Assembly: GCA_013399305.1 (NCBI GenBank)
Contig: VXAI01000118.1
Location: 428,661-492,660 of the forward strand
Direction: 5' to 3'
Source of the DNA: Rostratula benghalensis
Taxonomy: Eukaryota > Chordata > Aves > Charadriiformes > Rostratulidae
Length of the DNA: 64,000 nucleotides
How positions within the stretch are numbered: position 1 is the stretch's first letter; every line of letters starts with the position of its first letter. The notes below the pieces were generated by a model. It searched no databases, had not been told where the DNA came from, and saw only the letters and a program-made list of their open reading frames with translations. The position numbers and the translations under genes were made by a program. This document shows, piece by piece, positions 50,801-62,144 of the stretch.

Positions 50801-51784
50801 TGAAGACAAACAAGTGTATCCTGTCTCCCCCAAGATGAGTCTGTCTGTCACTCAGAGCCCAGCTATTTGCTTTTGGCTCTGTTGCCCCTGTCACGGTCCT
50901 GGAAGCTGAAGCAGGACAGGAGAGGGCAGGAAGGCTGAGGAAGGTAGAGGAGGAAGGAAGAGCTGTTTGTGCCCTTTTTGGCTCATGGGGCAAAACAGCC
51001 CTCTCATGGCACCAGCTCCCATGGCTTGCACGCCATGAGGCATGGGGACTCTCAGCAGCAGACAGAGATCTGCTCCCACCAGCATTAGATCTAGAGCTTT
51101 CCAATGACTGTATGTATTAAATACCCTCTCCAGGCTATTCCAGCTGGACAAAACAGTGGGCGGTGAAGCAAAACCAACATTTACAATGTTTAAGTTGTAT
51201 AACAGAGCGGTTAGTGTAAACCAGGGCTCTACTCCTCACTTCCCCTTACCCTGCACATCTCTTCAAAATTGGTTTTGTCAGTCAAACATTGTTGTTTTTA
51301 ATATTCATGCTTTTCCCTCTTTGACCTGGATATCTTGGCATTCAAGGCACAATTGCTTGCCAAGGTAACTAAGTTTAATCCATGGATCAATGCACCATTC
51401 CCTGTGTCAAGCTTCAGAGAATAAAAAGAGGTGCATGAGAAATGTACTGAATATGCATTTTAAAATATATATTTTTGAAAATGCTACTTCATTAAACAAA
51501 ATAATCTCTAGGAAGTGCTTGTGAGAGGCAGATATTTATCAACAGGTGAAGATGCTACCAAAGTATCTGGGAATCAGCTGACTATAGCCTCATATAGGCT
51601 AAAACTGGGCAGAGTCTTAGTGCACCATTATTGTGTGACAGTGCCATTTAGCGTGACAGACTAATCACCAGATTACCTGGCATTTCAGCTGCAGTGCTGA
51701 GGCATCGGGTTGTAAAGACCCAGAATGATACAAGCTGTAGTGGCGTTGTTTTGCCCTACTGGGTGCAGATAAAGGGCAGCTCGA

Positions 51785-51946
51785 CCACGAATAGGCTCAG
51801 AGGGCTGGAGCACCTCTGCTATGAAGACAGGCTGAGAGAATTTGGTTTGTTCAATCTGAAGAAGAGGAGGCTCCAGGGAGATCTTAGCGCTCCTTCCAGT
51901 CCCTAAAAGGGTCTATGGGAGAGATGGAGAGGGACTTTTTACAAGG
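51785..51946 (+). repeat. CR1 LINE internal fragment
   Basis: About 160 bases match a CR1 region lying a few hundred bases before the 3' end. It reads 'aggctcagagggctggagcacctctgctatgaagacaggctgagagaatttgg', then 'ttcaatctgaagaagaggaggctccagggagatctt', then 'gagagggactttttacaagggc'. The usual 3' tail is missing, so the copy is broken at both ends. That is unusual, because most CR1 copies keep their 3' end. Confidence 0.85.
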
Positions 51947-52650
51947 GCCTTGGACTAGCATCAGAGTTAGTCCCAAACAGCTGCCTTGTCCCCAACCTGC
52001 ACCCTCCGTTTCATTAGTCACTAGAGCAGTGGAGAAGTCACTCCAGTGGAGAACTGCAGAGGACACCAGCATTTGAGGCTCCCACAGTTTTCCAAAAGAA
52101 CTGTTTTTCTACAGATGACTATACTGGATAAAGCACATATTTCTACTTTGAAAAAGAGTGGGGCTTTATGATCCATATTTGAGAAAATACAAAGAGCAGG
52201 CTAGACAGAAGCTCAGGGGAGGACAAGATAGCAAGGGAACTTGACTGACCTTCTTCATGGTTTGCTTCACTCATTGGAAGGGCAGCCATGGATGACCTAC
52301 CTTGTGCAAGGTGTGTGGCCCACCAGCCCAGGGGCTGTCTTACTTCCACTTACTCCTCTTGAAAGGGCCCCAGGTCACACCTTGGGGGATAAACAAGTCA
52401 CAAACTGCTTCACGCATCCTGCAAGGAAATCCTTAATGCTTCCAAACGCCCTGCCAATCCTAAACCTCTTGAGGCTGCAGGCATCCAGTGCTGCTGCTTC
52501 TGACAGCCAGTACTGATTCTCTGACCAAAGCCACTCTCACTATACACCCTTCAATTCCTTAAACACCAAACAAGCTTATGCATAAAAAAGGCAACTGTTT
52601 TGTGGCAAAGTAAGGGTTTAATTTCTTGGCTATAAACTTGGAAACAAAGT

Positions 52651-52651
52651 T

Positions 52652-52701
<50 letters not shown>

Positions 52702-52710
52702 AAGAAAAAA
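52651..52710. repeat. Compound (CA)n and poly-A simple repeat
   Basis: About nine CA dinucleotides run directly into 29 consecutive A residues and then a GAAAG-interrupted A tract. No retroposed gene or element is recognisable upstream. CR1 does not end in poly-A, so this is best read as simple sequence. Confidence 0.93.
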
Positions 52711-52876
52711 TACCCAGGGGAACAAGGGAACGGTGACTAGTAACCTGCCTCATACCCACCTGTTCTCCTAGCTCTCATGCAGGGTATGCCAGCTGTAGAA
52801 GCACAGGAGTCATTTGGAAAACACTTTATTAATCTGATCTCCTTAAAGCTTAACTTACCCATGCAAACTAGAAGAT

Positions 52877-52910
52877 CATGTCAATATTTCATTCATGTCA
52901 ATATTTCATG
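52877..52910. repeat. 17-bp tandem duplication
   Basis: CATGTCAATATTTCAT plus one base occurs twice back to back, differing only at the last position. It is a small recent or constrained duplication in AT-rich DNA. Confidence 0.9.
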
Positions 52911-53208
52911 CTAAATGCTATTTTCCTTTCAGTGATGACTAATTAATTAGTTAATTTTGGGGGAGCCCTTGACCTTTTCCCATCTATCCTCACTGCCTGC
53001 TGTGGGCAGACCTCCTCGGGGCTATCTCCTCTTGCACCCTTCAGCCAAAACTCTTAATTTCTCAGTCCCCTCCTGTCTCCAGACCCTCTTCCCAATTCAT
53101 CTGTCCAGAGGGAACGTAACTACTACAGAGCAGGACTGCGGTGATGATTTCGAGTCGGAGGCTGGGATTAAACCTTTCCAGTTAGCAAGAACAGCAAACC
53201 GCAGCCAC

Positions 53209-53371
53209 GGACTGCCTGGGGAGGCTGCAGAACTCCTACTGCTGCAGTTTTTATGGAAAAAGTTGGACAACTGTCTGTCACAGAAACAGCCTGCCTTCCT
53301 CTGGCAGTCTGGCACAGGCAGTTGGACTGGATAATCCTTGAAAGCCTCCTCCAGGCTACTTTTTTATGGTT
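53209..53371 (+). repeat. Diverged CR1-like 3' fragment
   Basis: The order fits an old CR1 3' end: 'ctgcctggggaggctgcagaactcc', 'ttttatggaaaaagttggacaactgtctgtca', 'ggcaggcagttggactggataatccttgaaagcctcctccaggct' in outline. It is more diverged than the copy at 54120. The open frame across it is a by-product, not a gene. Confidence 0.6.
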
Positions 53372-54119
53372 TACCCTTCCAGGCAGTCTTATTTTTTTTT
53401 TTTCCTCTTTCACTCTCATGTGATGGGAGTGAATCAAGGAGCCTTAAGACTGACTGACTGCATGTGAAGAAAACAAAGTGTTCATCTGTCAGGAGTACAT
53501 GACAACATTTTCCTGACTGGTGCAATGCCAGTAAACCATATATTGTAAGATGCAGCCATTATGCATCTACCTTATCAAGGCCACAATATCCAAGTCACCA
53601 TTAGCTCTTCATAAAGACACGACATATTAATCATGCTGATGACAAATTTGGTCTTTGGAGTGTTTTTCAAAGACATCATCATCATCTCTGCATTTTCCTT
53701 AGTTTCAGGGCTAAACCCATCACATAAACAAGGTCTTCTCACTTGGCCCTACTAAAGGACTCCAGCCCAGCATGTTCAAAGTATATTCTCAGGAGATCGA
53801 GTGTTGCTCCCACAAAATTTGTTGGATTTTGAACAGGTTGAATCATTTTAGAAAATATACATTTACTGTATAGCGCAGTATAGATTTCCTGCTTTTTTTC
53901 CCATCCATCTGCAAAATCACAAATAAACCAGCCAAAAAACCCAAACCCGAAGAAGTAAAAATTATCCTGGTTTTCTGTATTTAAAGGCATGGACAATAAA
54001 AAGAGTCTACTACAAGTTCTTCACATACATTTGTATATATGAACATACATAAAGGTGTGCATATAAGATAAAGGAGTGTAGGAAGGAGGTACATACATGT
54101 AAATTTAAGAAAGAGGAAG

Positions 54120-54510
54120 GCAAGGCTGAGAGACCTGGATCTGTTCAGCCTGGAGAAGTCTGGGAGGGGACCTCATCAGTGCTGAGCAATATCTAAAGGA
54201 CAAGTGGCAAGAGGATGGGGCCAGACTCTTCTCAATGGTGCTCCGTGACAGGACAAGGGGCAATGGGCACAACCTGGAACACAGGAAATTCCATCTGAAC
54301 ACAAGGAGGAACTTCTGTACTGTGAGGGTGGCAGAGCCCTGTAACAGGCTGCCCAGAGAAGGTGTGGGGTCTCCCTCTCTGAAGATCTTCAAAACACACC
54401 TGAGTGTATTCCTGTCCAACCTGCTCTAGGTGGACCTGCTCTGGCAGGGGTTTTGACTGGATGATCTCCAGAGGTCCCTTCCAACCCAATATTATTCTGT
54501 GATTCTGTGA
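54120..54510 (+). repeat. CR1 LINE, 3' end, well preserved
   Basis: This is the best CR1 copy in the window. It begins near 'ggcaaggctgagagacctggatctgttcagcctggagaagtctggg' and runs through 'caagaggatggggccagactcttctcaatggtgctccgtgacagg'. Next come 'aacacaaggaggaacttctgtactgtgagggtggcagagccc' and 'ggcaggggttttgactggatgatctcc'. It ends in the terminal repeat ATTCTGTGATTCTGTGA. The element is 5' truncated, so no reverse-transcriptase frame remains. The intact tail argues for a fairly recent insertion by avian standards. Confidence 0.95.
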
Positions 54511-57032
54511 AGAGGGAGACAGAGTGTTTTTCCCATGCATGAATTTGAATGTGCATTCCTATATATTCATTCAAGACAGCAAGTTAAAAAAGAAAATACA
54601 GAAGTCAAATTTATAACACAAAAAAAATTTACACTTTTGAGGAAATGAAGGTGTTTATATGAGTGAAACATTAAACGTCATGCACTCAGGCAGTCCCTTG
54701 AGAAAGGAGTGGTCAGCACGCAAGTATTTTAGAAAAGAAATCCAACAGAAAAGTGATGTGTAACTGGAAAATAAATACATTTAACATAAGGCATTTCTCC
54801 TTCCAGACTTGTGTTAATCAAGCAGCTATTAGGTGGAGACACTGTGGTGATGCCTGAATTGAAATGGTTGCTGGTTTTTTTTCATTTCTTGCAAGACATT
54901 AATCAGTGTTACTTGAAATGATTATGTGGGTTTTAAAACTGCAAGAAGCAGTAAATTTTAATGTCACGTCTGAATGCTGTTCCATTTAATTTCTATACGG
55001 AGCAATATTAAACCTCTAATAAATAACCTGTATCTAAACCAGTCTCCGTCTCTTGCTTTTACACACACACATACACACGTGTGCGTGTGCCAGCTCTGAC
55101 AAATGTCTTTGATGGTTTTGCCACAGGGTAGGAGATAGATGGCGGAAGGAAGGCCTGAGGTGGGGTATGGATCAGATGAGGACAACATTCTAGAGGGAAG
55201 AAGTATGTTTCCTCATTTTCCTCTTCCCTGTCTTTATTTTTTTTTTCTGTAGGAAACTATATTTTAGAGAATATTGAATGAAAATCACACTTCTGCCATG
55301 GGACAGTACAAATCTAATTTTACGCTAATCCCTGCTTACATTTTAGCAACTAAAAGCCAAGATAAGTGGTGCTTGAGTTATTGTCAACGTGGGGTGCAAG
55401 ATTCAGACAGTGCACACTGGGACATAAATTAATAAGGGATTTAACCTCAGGCAGACATGCAAGCTGAGAGTTTTCCATTCCCTGTTGGGTCCAGGCATAC
55501 CTAGATAAATTTCGCTTAATAAATGGCACAGAGACACTGTGCACATGGGCACAAAAAGCATCATCTTGATACAGTGTCCTGTATTGTCTCCTGTGATGTC
55601 TTTCATGGCTCTGTCGCAGCTCCCACATCTGACTAACTTCTTGAGGATAATTGAAGCCCCTTCCTTGTAATGTTCTGTTTTTTCAAATGCTGGCAACCAA
55701 TCTTGCTCCTCGTGTGTCCCAACTGGCCCCTCAATAAGAGGGTTCTATCCCTTCCTGACACAGGCTGTAGAAACAGCAGCCCACCAGCGCCTACCCCAGC
55801 CTCAGGCATTCCTCCTCCTACTTCACTTCTCCCCCTAGTTTTGGCCTCCACCATCCCAGTCAATCCTGCCTCAGGTGTTTTCTGATGGGAAGCCCCTTGC
55901 AGCAGGGAGCAGGACAGTTCAGCTCTGTGCTAGGCACTGTGACATGCCATGTGCTTGTTTTGCAGCCCTGCAAATGAACACTGGCAGTGTGTCCACAACA
56001 GATCTGGATGTGGATTAAAAACACCTATTTGCTTAAACACAGCAAAATGAGCTTGTAGAGAGACTCACCCCTTCAAATATTGTAATCAATCAACACAGGC
56101 TGGAAAACTGTAGGAAGCAAGAGGGGAAAAAGAAACTGGAGGAGAAATTTGGAAAACAGAAGCAAGGATGCTGTCTGCTTGGCCTCCCTTAGTAGATGGC
56201 TATTTGAAAGCCTAAGGCTGTAAGTGGGAAATCCTAGATAAACACAAGGGTGTATTTATACCTTCCTCCAAGCTGGCTGACACAGGTGCTCACCAGACAC
56301 GGGTTACCTGGGTGGCCTGAGCGGGGGGCCGCACTGCTGCTGGGGGGCCAGACCGCCCCAGGGAGCTTCACTGGGACCATACGCCTCCCAAACCATCTGC
56401 AAGGTGACTATTTGAAATGCAATTCCAGTCTGTAGGGTGCAAACTGCAAGAGCTCATTTGAACCTCGATCCTTCACTTGGCAAAATACTTCACTGTGGGG
56501 TTTTTTTTCCTAACAATGATACTATTCCCCCATGCCCACAGCCTGATTCCTCACCTGGCCCTTCCCCATCTGTAAGGCTGTTGTTATTAATTCCATAAAT
56601 CATGGTTAGCAATAAACAGTAGCAGAGCTTTGAGAAGTGGGAGGACAATTTCTCCACTGAGGTGGAAACCCCAAAGTTTTGGGTCCCTCTCCTGCCCCAT
56701 TGGCAGTTGTCTCTAGCTCCAGCTGTGCGGGGGCTTTGCATGTATGGCAGTATCTCCCAGGTCCCACACTTCCCTGCCTGTCACTGGGGAATGAAGCTGT
56801 CACTGCAGGAAAAGCCTTCAGCTCCTCTTGCTGGCACCCTGGGTGTGCTCCATGCTTACCAGCCTCCCATCACACTACAGCCAGGCCTTTTTTTTTAGCT
56901 CTGCGTGTGTTCAGCACAGAGAAAAATGTTTCCACTTACTTTTCCCCCTCCTCTCTTTGGAATATGAGGCACACACTTGTCATGCTTAAAGGAGTGGATT
57001 TATGGTTGACTCTGTCTCTTATCTCCCCACAG
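54511..57032. other. Gene-free stretch
   Basis: No recognisable gene or repeat family is present except an alternating AC/GT tract at 55061-55090. Reading frames are short and unrecognised. Confidence 0.6.
55061..55090. repeat. Alternating purine-pyrimidine tract with self-complementary centre
   Basis: ACACACACACATACACAC is followed by GTGTGCGTGTGC. The 30 bases alternate purine and pyrimidine throughout, and the AC and GT halves are nearly complementary about the central ACGT. This favours Z-DNA or a hairpin. Confidence 0.85.
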
Positions 57033-57145
57033 AGCTCACTGGAGCTGCTCTCCAGATGGGACAGTATTACAAGCTTCATCATATAAAGCCCAGTTCAGCC
57101 TACAGCCCAGATGTTCTTTGTTCCCAGAAATATTCCTTCCCAACA
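57033..57145 (+). other. Candidate 113-bp exon with splice-like signals
   Basis: A pyrimidine-rich acceptor ending in CCCCACAG ends at 57032. A strong donor, GTAAGTAAAA, starts at 57146. Two frames are open across the segment. One reads LTGAALQMGQYYKLHHIKPS and onward, the other AHWSCSPDGTVLQASSYKAQ and onward; neither is recognised. The segment lies about 0.5 kb before the GC-rich zone. It may be an exon of a non-coding RNA, an exon of an unrecognised gene, or chance. Confidence 0.25.
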
Positions 57146-58154
57146 GTAAGTAAAAGGGAGCTGGAATGCAGTCTCTGCTCCTTCTGTTTGCATGGCTTGT
57201 TTATGAGTTACACACCACAGCCCCAGACAGCAGTCACCTCTCCAAAAGCCACCGATCAAGCCTTACACCAGGACTCTGGGCAGTGTGATGCTGAGAAGTG
57301 TGTGTGGGAAATGGAAGAAAGGATCCAGCAAGTCTCTCATGGACTCAGCAACCTTTGCAGACTATGCCTAATGTGAAGAGTGCTTTCGCCGTTCAAGCAG
57401 CAAATATAGGTTTCTCTTGACCCAAGGCCAAACTGAGGGTGGAAAAAAAAGCTTCACTTTCAGTGGGAAAAGTGTAGGATCTTGCCAATGGGAAGTTTTG
57501 GGGAGAAAACCACAGCTCTCAAACAAGATCACTGAGGGCAGCAGCACGAAAGCAATCCTGCTGGCCAGGACAGCAGTAACCACGTTTGCCACGGCATCTC
57601 CCGGATGTGTTTAGCACAGGGCTGGGAGATATCAGTGCCCTCACCGAGTGAAGTGTCCAGGTTTCCCCACTGGTGACCATCTGTCTGGCCCTAGGGAGCT
57701 TGCTGCAGGGGACATGACATGGTGGTTCTGCTGCTGTTCTCAGCCCAGGCTGGCCTTGCTCGGCTGCCCACACCTTCAGCCCTGCAGCTGCCCCTGCACG
57801 GTAGCACAGTGGGGCCACGCTGCCCCCAGCACAGCACGGTGCCAGCATCCTCGGGGAGCTTGTCTTCCCTCCTCATGCTGCAGCAGTGGGATCGCCCCCC
57901 TGATAAAGGCTTCATATTTATGCAGCTTTCCCTGTGCCCTGAACTTTGCCTGTGTCTCTGGCAAAAGGGCAGCTTCCCTAGGTCAGAGCACTGCCTCGAG
58001 CCAGCGCGGGGAATCGGCTTTCAATTTCAGCAGCGACTTTCTTTCCCTTTTTTCTCTTATCCCTCCAGCCATCACAGAATAATTCCCATCCCTATTAGCT
58101 TACCCCCCTCCCCCTTCCTTTCCCTTCCTCTTTGAAATCCTCCCGCCTGTCCCC

Positions 58155-58187
58155 GGGACGGGGCAGGGGGAGGCGGGGGGTGGCGGG
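58155..58187 (+). other. G-quadruplex-forming motif
   Basis: Runs of G at 58155-58157, 58160-58163, 58166-58170 and 58175-58180 are separated by loops of 2, 2 and 4 bases. A further run lies at 58185-58187. This satisfies the standard four-run, short-loop rule. It lies in the CpG-enriched zone, where such motifs are common near promoters. Confidence 0.85.
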
Positions 58188-58610
58188 AGAATTCCTCCAG
58201 ATATTACACAAAAGCCTCATGTATCCCCAGTGTCAACCCCAGAGGGCGGCTGAGTAATTTAATTAAGGCGAAGGGGCTTTTGTTTTACTTGCTTTCTTTT
58301 TTGATTTTCTCAAGTTTAAGACAAGAAAGAAAAGAAAGAGGGAGAGAAATGTTAGCCCTCAGAGGAGGCGCAGCGATGCAAGATTTCCCGTCTCTGCTCA
58401 GTCTCTTGCTGAGGGAAGACCATGGGCCTGTCACCCAGAGTGCGCGGGGCTCCCCAGCCTTGGATGCTCCCCTCCCGCGGCAGTGATTTAAGGGACTGGC
58501 ATATTCCAAGAATTAGCGTGTATTCTTCTGCAGACAAACACATTCATGCTGTTCTCTCCGTCTACCCCACCCTGCTCTTTGTCCTCCTCGGTACCCGTCC
58601 CTTTGCGCCT

Positions 58611-58755
58611 GTCTCTCACCCTCTCCCGCTGCCACTTCCCACTTCTTCCCTCTCCCGTTCCCGTTGCCTGTCCCTTCTCTCCCTTCTTTCTTCCTCTGCC
58701 TTTTCCTGCGCTCTTGGTGCACTCGCTTCCTCCCCTCTACACCTTTCTTCCCCCC
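58611..58755 (+). repeat. Pyrimidine-rich (CT-rich) tract
   Basis: About 145 bases consist mostly of C and T, with CCCTTCT, TTCTTCC and CCCGTTCCCGTTG patterns. It is low-complexity sequence at the edge of the GC-rich zone. It inflates open frames such as 58546-58764, which I do not regard as coding. Confidence 0.75.
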
Positions 58756-60172
58756 TGCTCTTGATGAGGGGGGAGCCTAAAGCTTACTAATTGGAGAATT
58801 ATCACGTCGGGCAGAGGGCATCTATGGGAGGGTAGGCTCAAATGTGAGAGAAAGTGGTGCCTCCTTTTAAGCGTGCCAGCGGTGGCTGATCTCTTTGTTT
58901 CTTTTCTGGACTAAAAACGGAGCTGGAGGCTGTGCCAGAATCCAGCTGCTTCTCCTCACGTTGCAGCACCAGGATGTGTGGACATTATTTTGACCCCATG
59001 CAATGGCAGAGCCTGCTGGCTAGCTTGTGCCCCTGAAGCCACCTCTAGCACTGAGTCCCCAAGTCCACAGGGTGCTAGAAGGTAGGGAGGGTGGCCCACA
59101 GGGGAATGGAGACCCCGAGGAAACAAAAATTATCCCCAGTGCCGATTTAACATTCACCACCTGGGCTGTGGTGCTCCCATTGCTGAAGCCGGCCCAGGAA
59201 ACCCTCCTGCAGCCACAGTTCCTGTTTCATCTCCATGCCCGGAGGGGAAGGGCGAATGTCTCACAGGGCATGATTCAGCTGGAGAAGGGCTCTCCTAGCA
59301 GGAGCCAGGATGGCTAAAGGATCTTCCACTAGACTCTCCAAATTCTGCTTGGGTTATGATCTGAACAGGCTGTTTTATTCATGGAACCCCCCATGCTCCT
59401 GCCCAGGCCTAACGCTTTTTGGTAGGTCCCTCATCCCAGGCACAGGGATCAGCCCAAGGGCTGTCCTCTGCGGGAACAGACATGTCCTCTGCCACCATGG
59501 CCAGCTGCACGTTCCTTGCTGCTGCCTCCCTACCACCACCTCTCAAGGGGATGTGTCCGCCCCACTGAGGTGGCCAAGACATTTTTGACACTGTCCCTGT
59601 GTGAGCAGAGGCACTCATTGCATGCCTTCAGTGTTGCGGCCATTCCCTCTGGGCCATGTTTGGCTGGGTGCATGCCCTTCTCCTCGGCTTCCACGGCTCA
59701 GTAGCCCTCTCAGCTCCTTGCCTCCCTGCTGCAGGGCTGCAGCTCCGTGGCTCCTTCTAGCCCTGCCCATCCTCACTCTGCATCCCCAGCCCCGCATTCC
59801 CTCCTCTGCCATCCCAATCCGCATGGCTAAACCTTCACCAGTCCTCAAAGCTTGGAGGGGAGGGGTGGGGGTGTTTATTTGTCTTTAGGTTCATAATCTC
59901 TCTGAACTGTTCACCCTCCCAATTCCCCCTGCTCCCCTTCCTGAGGAGGGGCTCCCCTCCGGCCCCAGCCCACAGAGGTTAACACAACATGGCGGGGCTG
60001 TGCTTAATCCCCCCACCGTGTGTCCTGTTGCAGCTCTCCTGAGTCCAGTGTCTCTCCCAGCCTGTGCCTGCTCCACTCTACAGTGGGCTTCCCTTACAGA
60101 AGGGGACATGTAGACCAATTAGCTGTTATACAATAGCTCTGGATGGTCAGGCAACCAGACCAAGGGCACTTG

Positions 60173-60240
60173 CTCCAATTAATGGAGTCTGGAATTGATT
60201 TAATGCTAAACAATAAAATCTAATTCAAGCCTTAATATCT
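60173..60240. promoter_or_regulatory. Cluster of TAAT/ATTA homeodomain-type motifs
   Basis: Within about 70 bases there are several ATTA/TAAT cores: CAATTAATGG, TTGATTTAATG, CTAATTC and CTTAATAT. A small inverted repeat (CTCCA / TGGAG) surrounds the first at 60173-60187. Such density is seen in some enhancers but also arises in AT-rich DNA, so the regulatory reading is weak. Confidence 0.2.
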
Positions 60241-60404
60241 CCCTGGTATCTCCTCAGACAAAACAGGATAGGGGGTTTTAGTGCCCAATACACACTGATA
60301 AGAGCCTTCATTCTTAAACATAAAACTGTGACTCTTGAATGACAAAAAATGTGTATTTACCCTTGTATTTAGTTCATCTGTATGAGAAAAGGCCCTCTTT
60401 TTAG

Positions 60405-60424
60405 AAAAAAAAAAAAAAAAAAAA
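60405..60424 (+). repeat. Poly-A tract of 20 bases
   Basis: Twenty consecutive A residues occur with no recognisable element or retroposed gene upstream and no flanking duplication. Confidence 0.9.
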
Positions 60425-62144
60425 CAACCTGCTCAGAATAGCATCTTTTCCATGAAGCAGGATTTTATTACTATAAGGAGAAGGCCAGCGAGCAAGGAGT
60501 GGCACAAAGGAAGTTAGGTTCCAGGGAACTGAAGACTGAAGAGTGTGTGAGGGCATCTGTGGCCACCAAAACCTGTAGCCCAAAGAGGCCAGGTATGGTC
60601 ACACACCCCAGGAAGGATGTGTAACCAGACATAACAAGTCTCGACTTCGGCTACAGAGGAGGAGAAAACTACCTCCTGGAAAAGGAGTGAATGGCCACAG
60701 GGAGCCACTGGCTAAGCCCAGGGTACATGCAGGGCACATCAGCTCAGGGCCCTGGCTGGTGACAGCCCCCACAGATCCCCTGGGGTGGCATCACCATGCA
60801 TCTCTCTGAAGCTATCTGTCTCCCCCACTGAATATGCGCGGCAGACGTTAGGCTCCTGTAATCTATTAATGAGCTCTTCGTATGGATCTTGACACAATTA
60901 GGAAGTACAGACAAGAGAGAAGCTGGAATTTTCTCGAGCAGCTAATTTCTTATAAAAGAAACCAGGGCTGGAAGATGGCAGAGGCATGTTTCCTACAGTA
61001 CATGATGTTCATATAAAATGTGTTCTTGGCTCCTCTCACCCATCGTTTATCCCATCTATGAAGCAGGAGGCAGAGAAACGGCACATAAAACTGTCCACAC
61101 AAGCTGGCAGCACTGGAGGCCTTGTATCCCACTAGCTTGGCTCTTGTGGCTGCCACACTGCATGTCTTTAACCCTTGCTGTTTGCTGCTTGTGTGTCACC
61201 CTCACCTTACAGAGGCAATCTGTGCAGTGATTAAAGCTGAGACTCAGGAGCCAGAGCTCTTCTGTAGCACCATCGATGGGCTGTATGAGAAAATAAACCC
61301 CTTAACTTTTGTATTGAGTAGAACTGGGATTGGTATTCACGCTGGATTTTTTCTTTAATTAACGGAGCCAGTCACAAATACTAGAGCTGGTTTGCAAGTC
61401 ATTTTGCAAATTAAAGCGCTAGTTTTCTCTGTTATGATTCATGTCATATTGCTCATTTGTTGGGAAAGTTCAGCTTAGGATGAGATACACAAAGAAACAC
61501 GCAAGTCTCCAGCATTTCATGGATTTTAACAGCATACATGGAAACACTGAAAAATTAGTACCAGAAGTTGCTTCATTTTTGGCTAGTGATTATCCTCTTG
61601 CTACAAAGGGAAGTTCTCCAGCCAGGGAACAGCAGCTCTGCCCCAAGCCTCAGTCTGTCTCTCGGTGCAGAGGATGATGTAGATGATTCCTCCACTATTC
61701 GGAGAGATGCCCTGCTGAGCAGCTCTTACTGCATCAGTCAGTGAACATGACATCATCCAAGAAGGGGCAAAACACTAATTATCACAATTTCACATATCGC
61801 AAATGTTTAAAGAGCTTCTGGTGGGAAGTGTGAGAAGATCTGGAGGCTATTGAGGGATTCATTGTTGTGGAAGACTTTGGCAGGGCTGTAAATTGACAGC
61901 ACTAAAAACCAAAAGCTTTAAAAAAAAAGTAAATTCAAAACAAGAATTATATTATTCAAGTATGTGACCCAAGGAAGGGAATTGTGTGGTTCTATGATTC
62001 TCTTAGAGAAGTCTCCCTGAAGAAGTGGTTTATTAGGAGAGTAAAAAGAACTCACCTTCTGCTGTTTTTTTCCCTTCACTGTACCCAACACACTTTGGCT
62101 TTTCTTTTAAAGGGGAGAAGTAACACCAGGCTTTTGCTGCCCCT

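Larger units (their letters stand above)
45466..51784. other. Gene-free stretch apart from a candidate splice cassette
   Basis: Nothing here is a recognisable gene. It holds the 14-bp duplication at 46731 and the splice-like cassette near 47809-48027. It also contains the longest simple open frame of the window, 50532-51104 on the minus strand (190 codons). I consider that frame a chance event because it is unrecognised and low in expected coding features. Confidence 0.55.
57540..58790. promoter_or_regulatory. GC-rich, CpG-enriched zone, possible regulatory element
   Basis: GC content and CpG count rise clearly above the rest of the window, with the densest CpGs near 57990-58260 and 58440-58610. 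By eye the CpG observed/expected ratio is around 0.4-0.5, below the usual CpG-island limit of 0.6. The zone holds a G-quadruplex motif, GC-box-like G-runs, the homeodomain-type motif TAATTTAATTAA at 58255-58266 and a pyrimidine-rich stretch at 58611-58755. No first exon or start codon context is recognisable. A promoter or enhancer role is inference. Confidence 0.35.
58791..62144. other. Gene-free stretch
   Basis: No recognisable gene. GC content stays high up to about 59960 and then falls. It holds a TAAT-rich cluster at 60173-60240, a 20-base poly-A at 60405-60424, and a weak resemblance to the start of a MIR at 61225-61262. G-runs at 59856-59871 fall one run short of a quadruplex motif. 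Confidence 0.6.

Noticed and set aside
50532..51104. Longest simple open frame on the minus strand, 190 codons
   Set aside because: The protein is unrecognised and rich in S, P and H with no domain pattern. By a rough stop-codon estimate, about one frame of this length is expected by chance in 64 kb read in six frames.
52651..52710. Poly-A tail of a processed pseudogene or retroelement
   Set aside because: No gene-like or element-like sequence precedes it, and it is fused to a CA microsatellite.
52957..53334. Plus-strand open frame of 125 codons
   Set aside because: Its second half is the diverged CR1-like fragment at 53209-53371, and the first half is unrecognised.
61225..61262. Possible 5' end of a MIR ('gattaaagctgagactcaggagccagagctct')
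   Set aside because: Only about 35 bases fit, and the downstream MIR core is absent.
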